Assembly: GCF_001975725.1 (NCBI RefSeq) | Contig: NZ_CP019434.1 | Location: 1,379,971-1,443,970, forward strand | DNA: 64,000 nucleotides | From: Acidihalobacter ferrooxydans | Lineage (GTDB): Bacteria; Pseudomonadota; Gammaproteobacteria; DSM-5130; Acidihalobacteraceae | Direction of reading: 5' to 3' | Shown here: piece by piece, positions 8,131-16,386 of the stretch | How the letters are laid out: every line of letters begins with the position of its first letter | How positions within the stretch are numbered: position 1 is the first letter of the stretch | Notes under the pieces: model-generated | What the model was told of the DNA's origin: nothing | The model's database searches: none | Seen by the model: only the letters and a program-made list of their open reading frames with translations | Translations under genes and position numbers: made by a program

Positions 8131-8230
8131 AAACCTGTCGGACCTGGAAACAATCGGCTGCGGCGATGGGCTACTGTGTTTATTCCCTTCTCGCCTCGCT
8201 TCGATCCGCCAAGTCCGGCTGTTGCTCCTG
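8131..8230. repeat. MITE-like inverted-repeat element, copy 1 (diverged)
   Basis: Starts CCTGTCGGACCTGGAAACAA with TCGGCTGCGGCGATGGG, and ends TCGCCTCGCTTCGATCC followed by CCAAGTCCGGCTG. The internal sequence is shared with 14774-14933 and, inverted, with 33050-33146. The terminal repeats are more worn than in the other copies. Confidence 0.7.
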
Positions 8231-8276
8231 GAGGTCGTTATATGAAAGCCGATGGCGAACGTGTTCGGCTGTATTT

Positions 8277-8307
8277 AATAATGACCATATTCAATAATAA
8301 TGACCAT
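8277..8307. repeat. Direct repeat AATAATGACCAT
   Basis: AATAATGACCAT occurs at 8277-8288 and again at 8296-8307, 19 bases apart, in AT-rich DNA upstream of the BTAD regulator. The spacing is near two helical turns, as for tandem activator sites. Role inferred only. Confidence 0.45.
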
Positions 8308-8563
8308 TGCAAGTGTAAGTCAGTTTTGCGTAGTTTCGTCGTATCGTCTATTCTTCTTAAATTACATAAATTTATAAATTCTGGGGAGCGTGCGTTGCGA
8401 ACGAATGAACGGTCATGCACCGTTTCGACACATGAGTCAGTCCGGATTGATTTGGATTGTGCGGTGTATCGACGCAGCGCCACACCGCGAAATGATGGCC
8501 TCCAGCCACGGTCGCGACTCATCTCACATTGATGATGCCTTCGAGTAACCGAGCCACGCGCTG

Positions 8564-11500
8564 ATGTCGACCCGTAAAAATTGCCTCTTGAGCCTGTCCA
8601 CGCTGGGTCTGCTTCAGATTCGCGTCAACGGGCGTGATGTGCGCATTCAGTCGCGCCACGCACAGCGCTTGCTGATTTTTCTGTGCGCACAGCCGGGGCA
8701 CCATCCGCGTCGGGAGCTGGCTTCCATGCTGTTCGGCACGCACGACACGGCGCGGGCCCTGACCTATTTGCGCCAGGCTTTGCAGCGATTGCGTCAGGCG
8801 CGCCCCGCCATCGGGCTTGAAGTCGATGCGCAGCAGATCGGCTTGTCGCCTACACAAGCGGTCGATCTTGATCTGACGCGTCTGTTGTGCGCGGCGCAAG
8901 ACGATGCACAGGCGCGCGAGGCGGCCATTGCCGACTATCACGGCGCTTTTCTCGAAGCCGAAACATCCGCGGATGCACCCGTTCTGTGGTGGGAATGGGT
9001 TCATCGGCAGCGCAGCCGGGCCGAACAGGCACTGCAGGTCTGTTATGCCCGCCACACCGAGGCATTGCTGGAGGCCGGTGAGCGACAGCAGGCCTGGGCG
9101 CTGCTGGAAACCTGGATGCAGGCCTTTGCGATGCACGATGTGCCGCATCAGGAAGCGATGCGGTTCCTGCTCAGCGAGGGACGCATGCCGGAGGCCTTGC
9201 AGCTGTATGCGCACTATGCGGAACGCCTGGCCAGCGTCAGCGGACGACGGCCCGGCGACACGCTTCAGGCGTTGTATGCTCGTCTGCGCGAACAACTGCA
9301 AGCGACCACTGCCCCGGCCACGTCCAGCGCACAGGATCAGGCGCAATACCGCTTTGTCACGCTGCTGGCCATGGCGCCCGACAGGGGCGATGACGGCGTC
9401 AAGGACGAAGCCATCGAAGCGCACTTCCAACGGTTTCTGCCCTTGGTACGTCAGCTCGGCGAACGTTACGGCGGGCAGTTCAGGATCGGGTCTGACGGTG
9501 TTTTAGAGCTGCATTTCGACGCGCTGGAGACGCCGGAGATACAGGCCGATCAGGCGTTGCGTGCGGCGCTCGAACTGCGCCGTCTGAGTCCGGCTCCGTC
9601 CCCTCGGCTTGGGATCCATTGCGCCCTTACGCTGCACAGTCAGGCATTCGGACCTGTCGGCACACTCACACGGGCCGCGCACGCCTGCGCTTGGGCCAAC
9701 GACGCGCGCGGCGGAGTGGTGCTCAGCGAAACGGTGGTCAAACGGGCCGGCCTGGTCGGCGCGCACAAAGCCCGCCTCATACCACTGGCGCCGATCGATG
9801 TGTCTGGACAGCCGCTCAATGCCTATTGGTTTGCGCCGACCGAAGCCGCGCCGCACGCGCCGACTCAGACGCCGCTGTTCATCGGCCGGGCAGAGGAATG
9901 TGCGTGCATCGAGCGCCTGGCGGCGCAGGTGCTGGCTTGCGGCCGGGGACAGGCAGCGTGGCTGCTCGGGCCAGCCGGTATCGGCAAAACGATGCTGCTG
10001 CGTCATCTGTTGCACCAGCCAGTCATCCGTCAAGGGGCGGCAGTGGTTCATCTGCGCTGTCAGGCCGCGTTGTGTCACAGCCCGCTGCGCCCGATCGCCG
10101 CGGTATTGCGTGAGGCGCTGGGATTGCAGCGGATGACGCCTGCGGCGGCGGTCGAGGCGGTGCGCAGTCTGCTGCGGGAGGTCGGCGAAACCGATCAATG
10201 GATGCACGCGTTGTGGTTACAGTGGCTCGATCTGCAAACGCCGCAGCAGCCTGTGACGATTCAGTTCGGCGATTATCGCAAGGCGCTTAACGACAGTGTG
10301 CTGTCGGTGATGCGCGCCCGGCTGTTCCCGCATCCGACGATTTTCCTGGCCGAAGACCTGCACTGGGCCGATGCCGCTACGCTGGAACTGCTGGCGGCTT
10401 TCATGCAGGAATTAAATGAGCTGCCCGTGCTTTTTCTTGCCAGCAGCCGCCATGAGTTGGCGCTGTTTGGCGAACAGGCTGCGCCGCACGCGCAGATTCT
10501 GCGGCTCAAGCCCTGGGGCGCAAGCGAAGCGCGTGATTTCATCCGCGCGCGCTGTGGCCAGACGCTGTCGCCCGCGCAGGAGCGCGCGATCATCGCCCGC
10601 GCGGACGGTTATCCCCTGTATGTGGATGCCCTGGTGCGCACGGCACTCGATTCCAACGCCGCGCTGCCGATCGAAACGTCCGAAATCCTGCGCCGTCAGA
10701 TCGATCCGGTTGTGCATTGTCTCGACCTCTTGCAAGCTGCGGCCGTGGCCGACATGCCGGTCGATATCGCCATGCTGCATCGTCTGTTGTCTGAACGTGA
10801 TCGCGCGACGCTGGAACGGTTGTCTGTCGAACTGGAAGCCGCTGGACTGTGGCGCCGGGAGGAGGCGGGCTGGCTATTCCGGCATGAGTTGATCCGTGAC
10901 GCGGTGTACGCGAGCACGCCCAAATACCTGCGTACGAAACTGCATCTTGCCGTCGCCGACTCTCTCGAAACAACCGATGGCAGTGATCCTGCATTGCTGG
11001 CGCAGCAGTATGCGGCCGGGCAGGCGTGGGCTGCCGCCGCCGGTCATGCGCTAACAGCGGCGCAGCACGAGTTGCGGCTGGGCCAGTACGGCTTCGCCCT
11101 GGAACATTATCGCCGTGCTGCGCACTGGCTGCGTGCCAGTGCGTCCGCGCCGGAGTTGGCGCAGGCCCTGGCCGGCGTTTATCTTGCCCAGGCCATGAAT
11201 CGTGGCTACAGCGCGGAGCCGACACTCGCGGCGCTGGACGCGCTCGAAGCCGCCCTGGCGCGCCAGGACGACACTTCGCCTCAGCATCTGGCCGCGCTCT
11301 ACGGCCGTTGGGCAGCCGCCGGAGGCAGGCAGCCGACCCTGCAGGGCATGCGTCTGGGTCGGCAGATAGCGGCCTTGCGCATCGACGGTCTGCCGGCGGG
11401 TCTGACCGCCTGTGTTGCCGATTATACGCGCGGCTGGTCGCTATTCTGGCGGGGCGACCTGCGCGCAAGTCGCCGTCATCTCGGCAAGGCCATCGCGCGC

Positions 11501-12211
11501 TGGCAAGCCAACTGGAGCGCCGCGCTGCTGCAGATTCCGTCCGACTTTCATGTCATCAAGGCGATCGCTTATTACGGTGTCATAGAAGCCATTTCAGGAG
11601 ATTACATCAAGGGTTTTGCACGGTGTCAGCACGCCTTGTGCGCGATTGACGCCAGACATCAGCCGAGTCTGTATTTTTTTCTGCGGACGATACAGATGAA
11701 TATGGCGTTGTGGAGCCGCGATGCCGAAATGTCGCTTTGGATAGCTGATGAAATTCTGCGCTTGTGCGCCCGTTCGAAACTGCAACCCTGGCACACTTTT
11801 GCACAGGCCACGCGCGCCTGGGCGCTTGTCGAATTGGGGCGGTGCACGCCTTTGCACGGGCTGCACCGCATCGGTGTCGCCCAGCGCGCCATGCGCGCCG
11901 TTTGGGGGTTCGGAGCTGATTACATCGCAATTTTACAGATCGAAGTGGTCCGCCGCGCCGGGCTCGCACCGCGCGCGCTCACCTTTCGCACCTATCAATC
12001 CATCCGCGACCACGGCAACGAAGTCCTTTTGCCGTCGCTCATCGCCACCAGCGCAACATCGACCGCCGCTCGGGCCGCGCTGGCCAGGCGTCTGCATCAA
12101 GCGGTTCCTCGCAATGCTATCCGGTCTCGCTGTGCGGTCCGATTGACGAGCCGCGCCGCTACAGAGCAGCCTCGAAGAGAGTCTGCGGCTGACAGAAGCC
12201 GGCCACGATGA
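8564..12211 (+). CDS. Large BTAD-type transcriptional regulator with cyclase-like, AAA ATPase and TPR regions
   Basis: A 1215-residue protein. Residues 10-100 resemble the winged-helix DNA-binding domain of SARP/BTAD regulators (LGLLQIRVNGRDVRIQSRHA). About 105-245 is the bacterial transcriptional activator domain (VDLDLTRLLCA to RRPGDTLQALYARL). About 265-400 resembles a degenerate class III nucleotide cyclase homology domain. A STAND/AAA-type ATPase follows, with Walker A GPAGIGKTML near residue 468 and Walker B IFLAEDLHWAD near 593. The rest, from about 800, is helical TPR-like repeat. Known relatives are signal-gated activators. The last 50 residues are Arg/Ser-rich and look unlike the rest, so the 3' end may be frameshifted or eroded. 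No obvious target operon adjoins it. Confidence 0.82.
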   Translation: MSTRKNCLLSLSTLGLLQIRVNGRDVRIQSRHAQRLLIFLCAQPGHHPRRELASMLFGTHDTARALTYLRQALQRLRQARPAIGLEVDAQQIGLSPTQAVDLDLTRLLCAAQDDAQAREAAIADYHGAFLEAETSADAPVLWWEWVHRQRSRAEQALQVCYARHTEALLEAGERQQAWALLETWMQAFAMHDVPHQEAMRFLLSEGRMPEALQLYAHYAERLASVSGRRPGDTLQALYARLREQLQATTAPATSSAQDQAQYRFVTLLAMAPDRGDDGVKDEAIEAHFQRFLPLVRQLGERYGGQFRIGSDGVLELHFDALETPEIQADQALRAALELRRLSPAPSPRLGIHCALTLHSQAFGPVGTLTRAAHACAWANDARGGVVLSETVVKRAGLVGAHKARLIPLAPIDVSGQPLNAYWFAPTEAAPHAPTQTPLFIGRAEECACIERLAAQVLACGRGQAAWLLGPAGIGKTMLLRHLLHQPVIRQGAAVVHLRCQAALCHSPLRPIAAVLREALGLQRMTPAAAVEAVRSLLREVGETDQWMHALWLQWLDLQTPQQPVTIQFGDYRKALNDSVLSVMRARLFPHPTIFLAEDLHWADAATLELLAAFMQELNELPVLFLASSRHELALFGEQAAPHAQILRLKPWGASEARDFIRARCGQTLSPAQERAIIARADGYPLYVDALVRTALDSNAALPIETSEILRRQIDPVVHCLDLLQAAAVADMPVDIAMLHRLLSERDRATLERLSVELEAAGLWRREEAGWLFRHELIRDAVYASTPKYLRTKLHLAVADSLETTDGSDPALLAQQYAAGQAWAAAAGHALTAAQHELRLGQYGFALEHYRRAAHWLRASASAPELAQALAGVYLAQAMNRGYSAEPTLAALDALEAALARQDDTSPQHLAALYGRWAAAGGRQPTLQGMRLGRQIAALRIDGLPAGLTACVADYTRGWSLFWRGDLRASRRHLGKAIARWQANWSAALLQIPSDFHVIKAIAYYGVIEAISGDYIKGFARCQHALCAIDARHQPSLYFFLRTIQMNMALWSRDAEMSLWIADEILRLCARSKLQPWHTFAQATRAWALVELGRCTPLHGLHRIGVAQRAMRAVWGFGADYIAILQIEVVRRAGLAPRALTFRTYQSIRDHGNEVLLPSLIATSATSTAARAALARRLHQAVPRNAIRSRCAVRLTSRAATEQPRRESAADRSRPR

Positions 12212-12438
12212 CTCCATCAATAGCGGCCAGAAATCGGCTCATTTGTATCCGTTCATTTGTATCCGTTCATTTGCATACGCTGATTTGTATCGACTGAGTT
12301 GTTGCCGATTCCCGAAGGCCTGCGCCTCCATTGCAGGAATGGCATGGCATGGGTTCAGTCCTCTGCGTGATCGGGATGAATCGCGCCTCCGGCGCTGGCT
12401 GGATGGACAATCGAATTCGACGACCACCGCGTCAACAT
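12212..12438. other. Intergenic region with 14-bp tandem repeats
   Basis: No gene is supported between the BTAD regulator and the convergent secreted protein gene. The notable content is the tandem repeat at 12238-12307. Confidence 0.5.
12238..12307. repeat. 14-bp tandem repeat, five units
   Basis: The units are CTCATTTGTATCCG, TTCATTTGTATCCG, TTCATTTGCATACG, CTGATTTGTATCGA and a degenerate CTGAGTTGTTGCCG, end to end with no spacers. The array lies 26 bases after the stop of the BTAD regulator. Function unknown. Confidence 0.8.
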
Positions 12439-12918
12439 TCACCAGGACGATCCGCTGCTCCGGGCCTGCGAAGTGCCTTGTGCCGGCGTTGCCATCCACC
12501 ACACGCCCCAGGGATCGTGCAATCCCTGGCCATTGGCTTGTCCGGGGCGGCTATCCCCGATGAAGCCGTAGAGCGGGTGGCCGGTATAGGCGAGTTGCGG
12601 GCCGAATGGACCGCGTATCACGCTCAGTTTTCCGCGCAGGGACGCCGGTGCGGTGAACTTGCCATAGGGGGCGATCAGTGGCGGCCAGATGCGGGCGCAG
12701 GAGGCGCCGACGCAGGGCTGTGGGCCGGGACGGGCGATATAGTAGAGCGTCATGCCATGGGCATTGGTGAGCACGGTTTCCTGCTGGCCGCGCACCGTGG
12801 CGTTGCTGATATTGACGGTGTCGGCTGCGGCAAGCGCCGGCAGGCCAAGCAATGATGCTGCTGCCAGCAGGAACGCAGCCGTGCGCAGGGATCGGAATGG
12901 GTGAGTTTGATTTCGCAT
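12439..12918 (-). CDS. Secreted protein of the COG4315 / lipoprotein_15 repeat family
   Basis: A 159-residue protein with an N-terminal signal peptide: basic start, hydrophobic TAAFLLAAASLLGLPALA, and likely cleavage after ALAAA. The mature part has the family's repeated motif pattern, LTNAHGMTLYYIARPG then CARIWPPLIAP, and later LAYTGHPLYGFIGDSRPGQ. This family of small exported proteins has no assigned function. The C-terminal tail is Ser-rich. It is transcribed alone on the minus strand, convergent with the BTAD regulator. Confidence 0.85.
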   Translation of the reverse strand: MRNQTHPFRSLRTAAFLLAAASLLGLPALAAADTVNISNATVRGQQETVLTNAHGMTLYYIARPGPQPCVGASCARIWPPLIAPYGKFTAPASLRGKLSVIRGPFGPQLAYTGHPLYGFIGDSRPGQANGQGLHDPWGVWWMATPAQGTSQARSSGSSW

Positions 12919-13308
12919 GTCGAACCTCCACTGTGTGACGAAATGCGTTCAGCCCCCCTTGATCAGAAAACGTATTGATTAATCTATGACTATAGACCAC
13001 CGCAGCGGTTTCGACGATCGGTGAGGCTTAACCCGACTATTTCACCCGGTCGCTGTAAAATACCGATAAATAATGCTGATAAATCACTGATCAAAATACG
13101 AATTGTGCGTGTATCGGCAGGTGACGAACGGTTACCGGGCGCACGCTGCACCCGCCCTCGCACCGATCTGGCCGCCCTCCAGCGTTATTTCTTTCCTCAT
13201 CAATAGGCTGGCGATTGATTCGGTCGCAATTCCACTGGCGAACGCCCATCTCGGCGCGATCATCGCGTCCCCGGGTGAAACATTCGGGTTAATCAGACGA
13301 ATGTTCAC
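12919..13308. other. Intergenic region upstream of the secreted protein and aldolase operons
   Basis: I see no coding sequence in this stretch between divergent genes. It includes another copy of the short motif GTGAAACATTCGGGTTAAT (13276-13294), also found beside the thioredoxin-like gene. Confidence 0.5.
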
Positions 13309-13337
13309 TTGACAGAAGCTGTCGCTAGTGCTTTAAT
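13309..13337 (+). promoter_or_regulatory. Sigma70 promoter of the aldolase-PadR operon
   Basis: TTGACA at 13309-13314 is a perfect -35 box. TTTAAT at 13332-13337 is a -10 box after an ideal 17-base spacer. The gene start lies about 47 bases downstream with AAGGAG in front of it. Confidence 0.75.
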
Positions 13338-13339
13338 TT

Positions 13340-13355
13340 TTACACCATAGTGTAA
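13340..13355. promoter_or_regulatory. Palindromic operator over the transcription start
   Basis: TTACAC-CATA-GTGTAA is a perfect 6-4-6 palindrome placed just after the -10 box, where a repressor would block initiation. The second gene of the operon encodes a PadR repressor, so autoregulation is the simplest reading; this is inference. Confidence 0.6.
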
Positions 13356-13384
13356 TTAACACATATTTGTTTAAGGAGAATTTT

Positions 13385-14041
13385 ATGCCTGCGAGTACAC
13401 CCGAAAATACCTTGATCAATGTTGCGGACACGCTGCAGACCCGTGGATTGCTGTTTCTCGGCGCGCACGCGAACCTGTCGCTGCGCGAGGGTGATCGCGT
13501 CCTGATGACACGCGGTGGCTCCGTGGCCGATTTGCATGCCGATGACCTGGTGTGGCTCGACCTGAACGTCGAGGCTGCCGAACAGCCCTTCGAGCCTGCC
13601 TATCGCGAGATCATCAGCATGCATACACGCCTCTACCAGGCGCGTGAGGACGTCGGCGCCATCATTCATTGTCATCCCCGTCACGCCACGGCTTTCGCGG
13701 TTGCCCAGCGGGCTGTGCCTGCGGTTTATGAGCCTATGTTGCGTCAGGACATTCATCGCGATGTGCCGGTCGTGCCCTGGGCGCCACGCGGCTCAAGTGC
13801 CTCGGTTGACGGCATCCTTCGCGCTTTTGAGGACCCGGCCCATGTTGCTGTGCTGCTCGCCAACCACGGGGCGCTTGTGACAGGCGCAACGCCAGAACAG
13901 GCGCTGAGTCGGTTGACGGCGATCGAGGAGGGTGCCGAAGTCGTGCTGAACGCGATCGCTCTCGGTGGAGCGCAACCATTGCCTGATGCGGCCTACGCGG
14001 AAGTTGCCGCACGTATGCGAACGTTTGAAAGTGCGGCATGA
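13385..14041 (+). CDS. Class II aldolase/adducin family protein
   Basis: A 218-residue protein. The start is ATG at 13385 with AAGGAG six bases upstream; a longer frame upstream lacks a ribosome binding site. Family features: GLLFLGAHANLSLREGDRVLMTRGG at residues 23-47 (the N-x-S region), the zinc-binding pair in IIHCHPRHATA near 93-103, and the third histidine in LLANHGALVTG near 158. Relatives include fuculose-, ribulose- and methylthioribulose-phosphate enzymes; the substrate is not evident. The stop overlaps the PadR gene by four bases. Confidence 0.85.
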   Translation: MPASTPENTLINVADTLQTRGLLFLGAHANLSLREGDRVLMTRGGSVADLHADDLVWLDLNVEAAEQPFEPAYREIISMHTRLYQAREDVGAIIHCHPRHATAFAVAQRAVPAVYEPMLRQDIHRDVPVVPWAPRGSSASVDGILRAFEDPAHVAVLLANHGALVTGATPEQALSRLTAIEEGAEVVLNAIALGGAQPLPDAAYAEVAARMRTFESAA

Positions 14042-14391
14042 GTCGTGCCGCGCGCAAGGGCGGGATGCACCTGGCCGCCTTCTCGTTGCTGTTGCTCGCA
14101 GAGCGGGGCCGGCATGGCCTCGCTCTGCATGAGGGCGTCAACGCGCTCTTGCACGAAAGCTTGCAGATCGATGCCGGTAACCTTTATCGCGTGTTACGCG
14201 ATATGGAGGAGCGTGGGGTGGTGACTTCCGAATGGGATACGCAGGGTGCCGGTCCAGCCCGGCGTGTGTACGCAATCACTCCCGCAGGGCGCAAGGAACT
14301 GGCGGCCTGGCGTGAGGATATCCTCGCCAGGCGTCAGGCGTTCGAGGTTTTTCTCGCGCGCTATGAAGACCTCGAAGAGCCGTCATCATGA
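14038..14391 (+). CDS. PadR family transcriptional regulator
   Basis: A 117-residue winged-helix protein. The recognition helix region IDAGNLYRVLRDMEERGVV near residues 43-61 and the wing TQGAGPARRVYAITPAGRKEL near 68-88 match the PadR family. PadR proteins usually repress a nearby gene and are released by a small, often aromatic, molecule. It overlaps both neighbours (ATGA junctions), so it is co-translated with the aldolase it probably controls. Confidence 0.87.
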   Translation: MSRAARKGGMHLAAFSLLLLAERGRHGLALHEGVNALLHESLQIDAGNLYRVLRDMEERGVVTSEWDTQGAGPARRVYAITPAGRKELAAWREDILARRQAFEVFLARYEDLEEPSS

Positions 14392-14774
14392 CGTCGCAAA
14401 AAACGCTCTCCGTGACCTTGTCCAGGTCAGCTCGTACGGCCTTGGCTGCGCGCGGCGAACAGGTGTTGCGGGTGCAGCTGGAGTTGCTGTTCAGTTGCAT
14501 GATCCGTAAACGCGTCGAAATTCTCGATACCCCGCACCCGGACGCGCTGCCAATGCGCTTGGCGGCCGACTGTGACGGCGCTTCGATGGGCCTCGAGGTT
14601 TTCTTCCGCGCGGTGGGTACGCGAAGCTGTGCGGTCGCTGACCAGCCAGTACCCGACCTTGAGACGTTTCCGCTTGAGCGGGTCACACCGTTTCTGCCGC
14701 GCTGGCTGAACCTCGATTACCGAGGCGGTCGCTGGCTTGGCGAGTTCGGCTATACGCGCGAGCCGCTGCAGTAG
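14388..14774 (+). CDS. Small protein of unknown function in the aldolase-PadR operon
   Basis: A 128-residue soluble protein that I do not recognise. The ATG overlaps the padR-type stop codon, which supports its being real. It has a mixed helical N-terminus (SARTALAARGEQVLRVQLEL) and two cysteines (at CMIRKRV and DCDGAS). Its stop codon TAG is the first base group of a MITE-like element, so its C-terminus may have been set by that insertion. Candidate roles, such as an accessory to the aldolase, are guesses. Confidence 0.65.
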   Translation: MTSQKTLSVTLSRSARTALAARGEQVLRVQLELLFSCMIRKRVEILDTPHPDALPMRLAADCDGASMGLEVFFRAVGTRSCAVADQPVPDLETFPLERVTPFLPRWLNLDYRGGRWLGEFGYTREPLQ

Positions 14775-14933
14775 GAGCCTGTCGGACTTGGAAAGAATCG
14801 GCTGCGGCGATGGGATAATGGGCCCACACCCCGCTCTTTTCCGTCGAATAGAACCGCTCATCCTCAAAAGAGCGAGAAACTGGTCTCCATTCCCCACTCG
14901 CCTCGCTTCGATCCTCCAAGTCAGACAGGCTCC
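14774..14933. repeat. MITE-like inverted-repeat element, copy 2 (best preserved)
   Basis: A 160-base element bounded by GGAGCCTGTCGGACTTGG and its near-perfect inverse CCAAGTCAGACAGGCTCC. Inside the left end is AATCGGCTGCGGCGATGGGA, and inside the right end CACTCGCCTCGCTTCGATCC. It contains no open reading frame. The terminal repeats and dispersed copies suggest a non-autonomous transposable element. Confidence 0.8.
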
Positions 14934-15086
14934 TGGGCTCAGCCGGACTGCGCCTGCGGCGGTCATGGTTCTGGTTATCGGTCAGCCGTGATTTTTGTCT
15001 TTTCTCTTTCGCGGGTCTGCGGCTTGTGGCGGAGATTCTGAGGGGCGAACCGGTGGTTCGGCCCATGCCAAACCCGGGCGCCGTTC
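14934..15086. other. Short intergenic stretch before clsB 3' end
   Basis: With the preceding repeat this makes a gap of about 310 bases between convergent genes. No gene or clear terminator was found in it. Confidence 0.4.
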
Positions 15087-16262
15087 TCAGCTGCGACGCT
15101 GAAATGCCGGATAACGCCGCGGATCACGCAACCCCAGCCGATAACTGCGGCGAGCCAGCCAGACGCTGACTTCGCCCCAGAATCTTTCGCGCAGACGCTC
15201 CCAGCGGCTGCGCTCGCGCCATTTTCGCAGGATGATTTCATCGGTCTGCGACAGATCGTCGCGAAAAGTCCGTAGTGCGGCGTCCAGGCAATCGGTGTCC
15301 TCAATGCCCAGGTTCGCTTCCAGGTTCCAGCGCAGCGTCCAGTGATCGAGGTTGGCCGAGCCGAGGCAGACCCAATCGTCGCAGATCGTCAGTTTGGTGT
15401 GTGTGAAGCGCGGGGTGTATTCGTGGATGCGCACGCCGGCGCGCAGCAGGCGCCCGTAATGACGGCGGCCGGCGAAACGGGCCGAGCCATGGTCGGTCTT
15501 GGTGCCGGGCAGAATCAAATGGACGGCGACGCCGCGCCGTGCCGCGCGGCGTAACGCGACGAGCAGCGCATGCGGCGGGACGAAATAGGCGACGTGGATC
15601 AATACGCGCTGGCGGGCGTGGCGGATGCGCTCGAACAACTCGCCGAGAATCTCGCGTCGTCCGGATTCGTGTAGCAGAAGCCGCGCGCTGCCTCCCGGTT
15701 CGTGCGGAAGTGCCGGAATCAGTCGCGGCAGTTGTGTCGCGTCGCCACCGCTGCGACGCCAGATACGGACAAAACTGTGTTGCAGATCGTTCACGCAGGG
15801 GCCTTCGACGGCGACCACGATGTCGTGCCACCAGTCTTGCGGTCTGGCCTGCGGGTCGAAGTCGTCGGTCAGCCCGGCGCCGCCGGTGAAGGCGAGCCTG
15901 CCGTCGACGGTCAGCAGTTTGCGGTGGTTGCGATGCAGGTTGCGATGCAGCGGGCCGAAGCGCAGCGGATTGTAAAAATGCAGGTGAACGCCGGCATGCA
16001 GCAGGCGTTCCCGGTCCGACTGATGCAAATGCAGCGCCCCGAAATCGTCGAGCATCATGCAGACGCTGACCGCGCGGCGGCAGGCCGTTTCCAGCGCATC
16101 GATGATGCGCCCCATCAGTTGCCCGGATTCGCACAGATAGGTTTCGATGAACACGTAATGCTGCGCGCCTGCGATGGCGGCCAGCATTTCCGGGATGAAA
16201 CGATCGCCGTCGGCCAGCAGACGAAAGCGATTGGCGGGGCGCAGAGGATACTGTAAAGCCAT
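15087..16262 (-). CDS. clsB: Cardiolipin synthase, phospholipase D family (ClsB-type)
   Basis: A 391-residue protein with two phospholipase D motifs: HRNHRKLLTVDGRLAFTGG near residue 109 and HTKLTICDDWVCLGSANLD near residue 287 (H-x-K-x4-D in both). There is no N-terminal membrane-helix pair, which matches ClsB rather than ClsA. Such enzymes make cardiolipin from phosphatidylglycerol and another phospholipid at the inner membrane. The start ATG gives MALQYPLRPANRFRLLADGD, the usual N-terminus of this branch. It is divergent from the following membrane protein gene. Confidence 0.9.
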   Translation of the reverse strand: MALQYPLRPANRFRLLADGDRFIPEMLAAIAGAQHYVFIETYLCESGQLMGRIIDALETACRRAVSVCMMLDDFGALHLHQSDRERLLHAGVHLHFYNPLRFGPLHRNLHRNHRKLLTVDGRLAFTGGAGLTDDFDPQARPQDWWHDIVVAVEGPCVNDLQHSFVRIWRRSGGDATQLPRLIPALPHEPGGSARLLLHESGRREILGELFERIRHARQRVLIHVAYFVPPHALLVALRRAARRGVAVHLILPGTKTDHGSARFAGRRHYGRLLRAGVRIHEYTPRFTHTKLTICDDWVCLGSANLDHWTLRWNLEANLGIEDTDCLDAALRTFRDDLSQTDEIILRKWRERSRWERLRERFWGEVSVWLARRSYRLGLRDPRRYPAFQRRS

Positions 16263-16386
16263 TGTCAGTGTGCGTCGAAAAGGGCTGGCAGGCGCTGCGA
16301 TTGTGCCGCGTCCGGCATGCGGAATGCTATCCTCGACGCTCTTTTTGCGTTCATTGAGCTTTTCACCTCGACGGATTGGAGGCCCG

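Larger units (their letters stand above)
8089..8563. other. Intergenic region between divergent diguanylate cyclase and BTAD regulator
   Basis: 475 bases without a convincing gene. It holds a diverged copy of the MITE-like element (8131-8230), an AT-rich stretch with a 12-bp direct repeat (8277-8307), and presumably both divergent promoters. Confidence 0.6.

Noticed and set aside
8238..8522. A 94-codon minus-strand frame in the region between the diguanylate cyclase and BTAD genes
   Set aside because: Runs across AT-rich repeats and lacks motifs or a ribosome binding site.
12331..12855. A 174-codon plus-strand frame opposite the secreted protein
   Set aside because: The minus frame has a signal peptide and the conserved family motifs, so the plus frame is a shadow.
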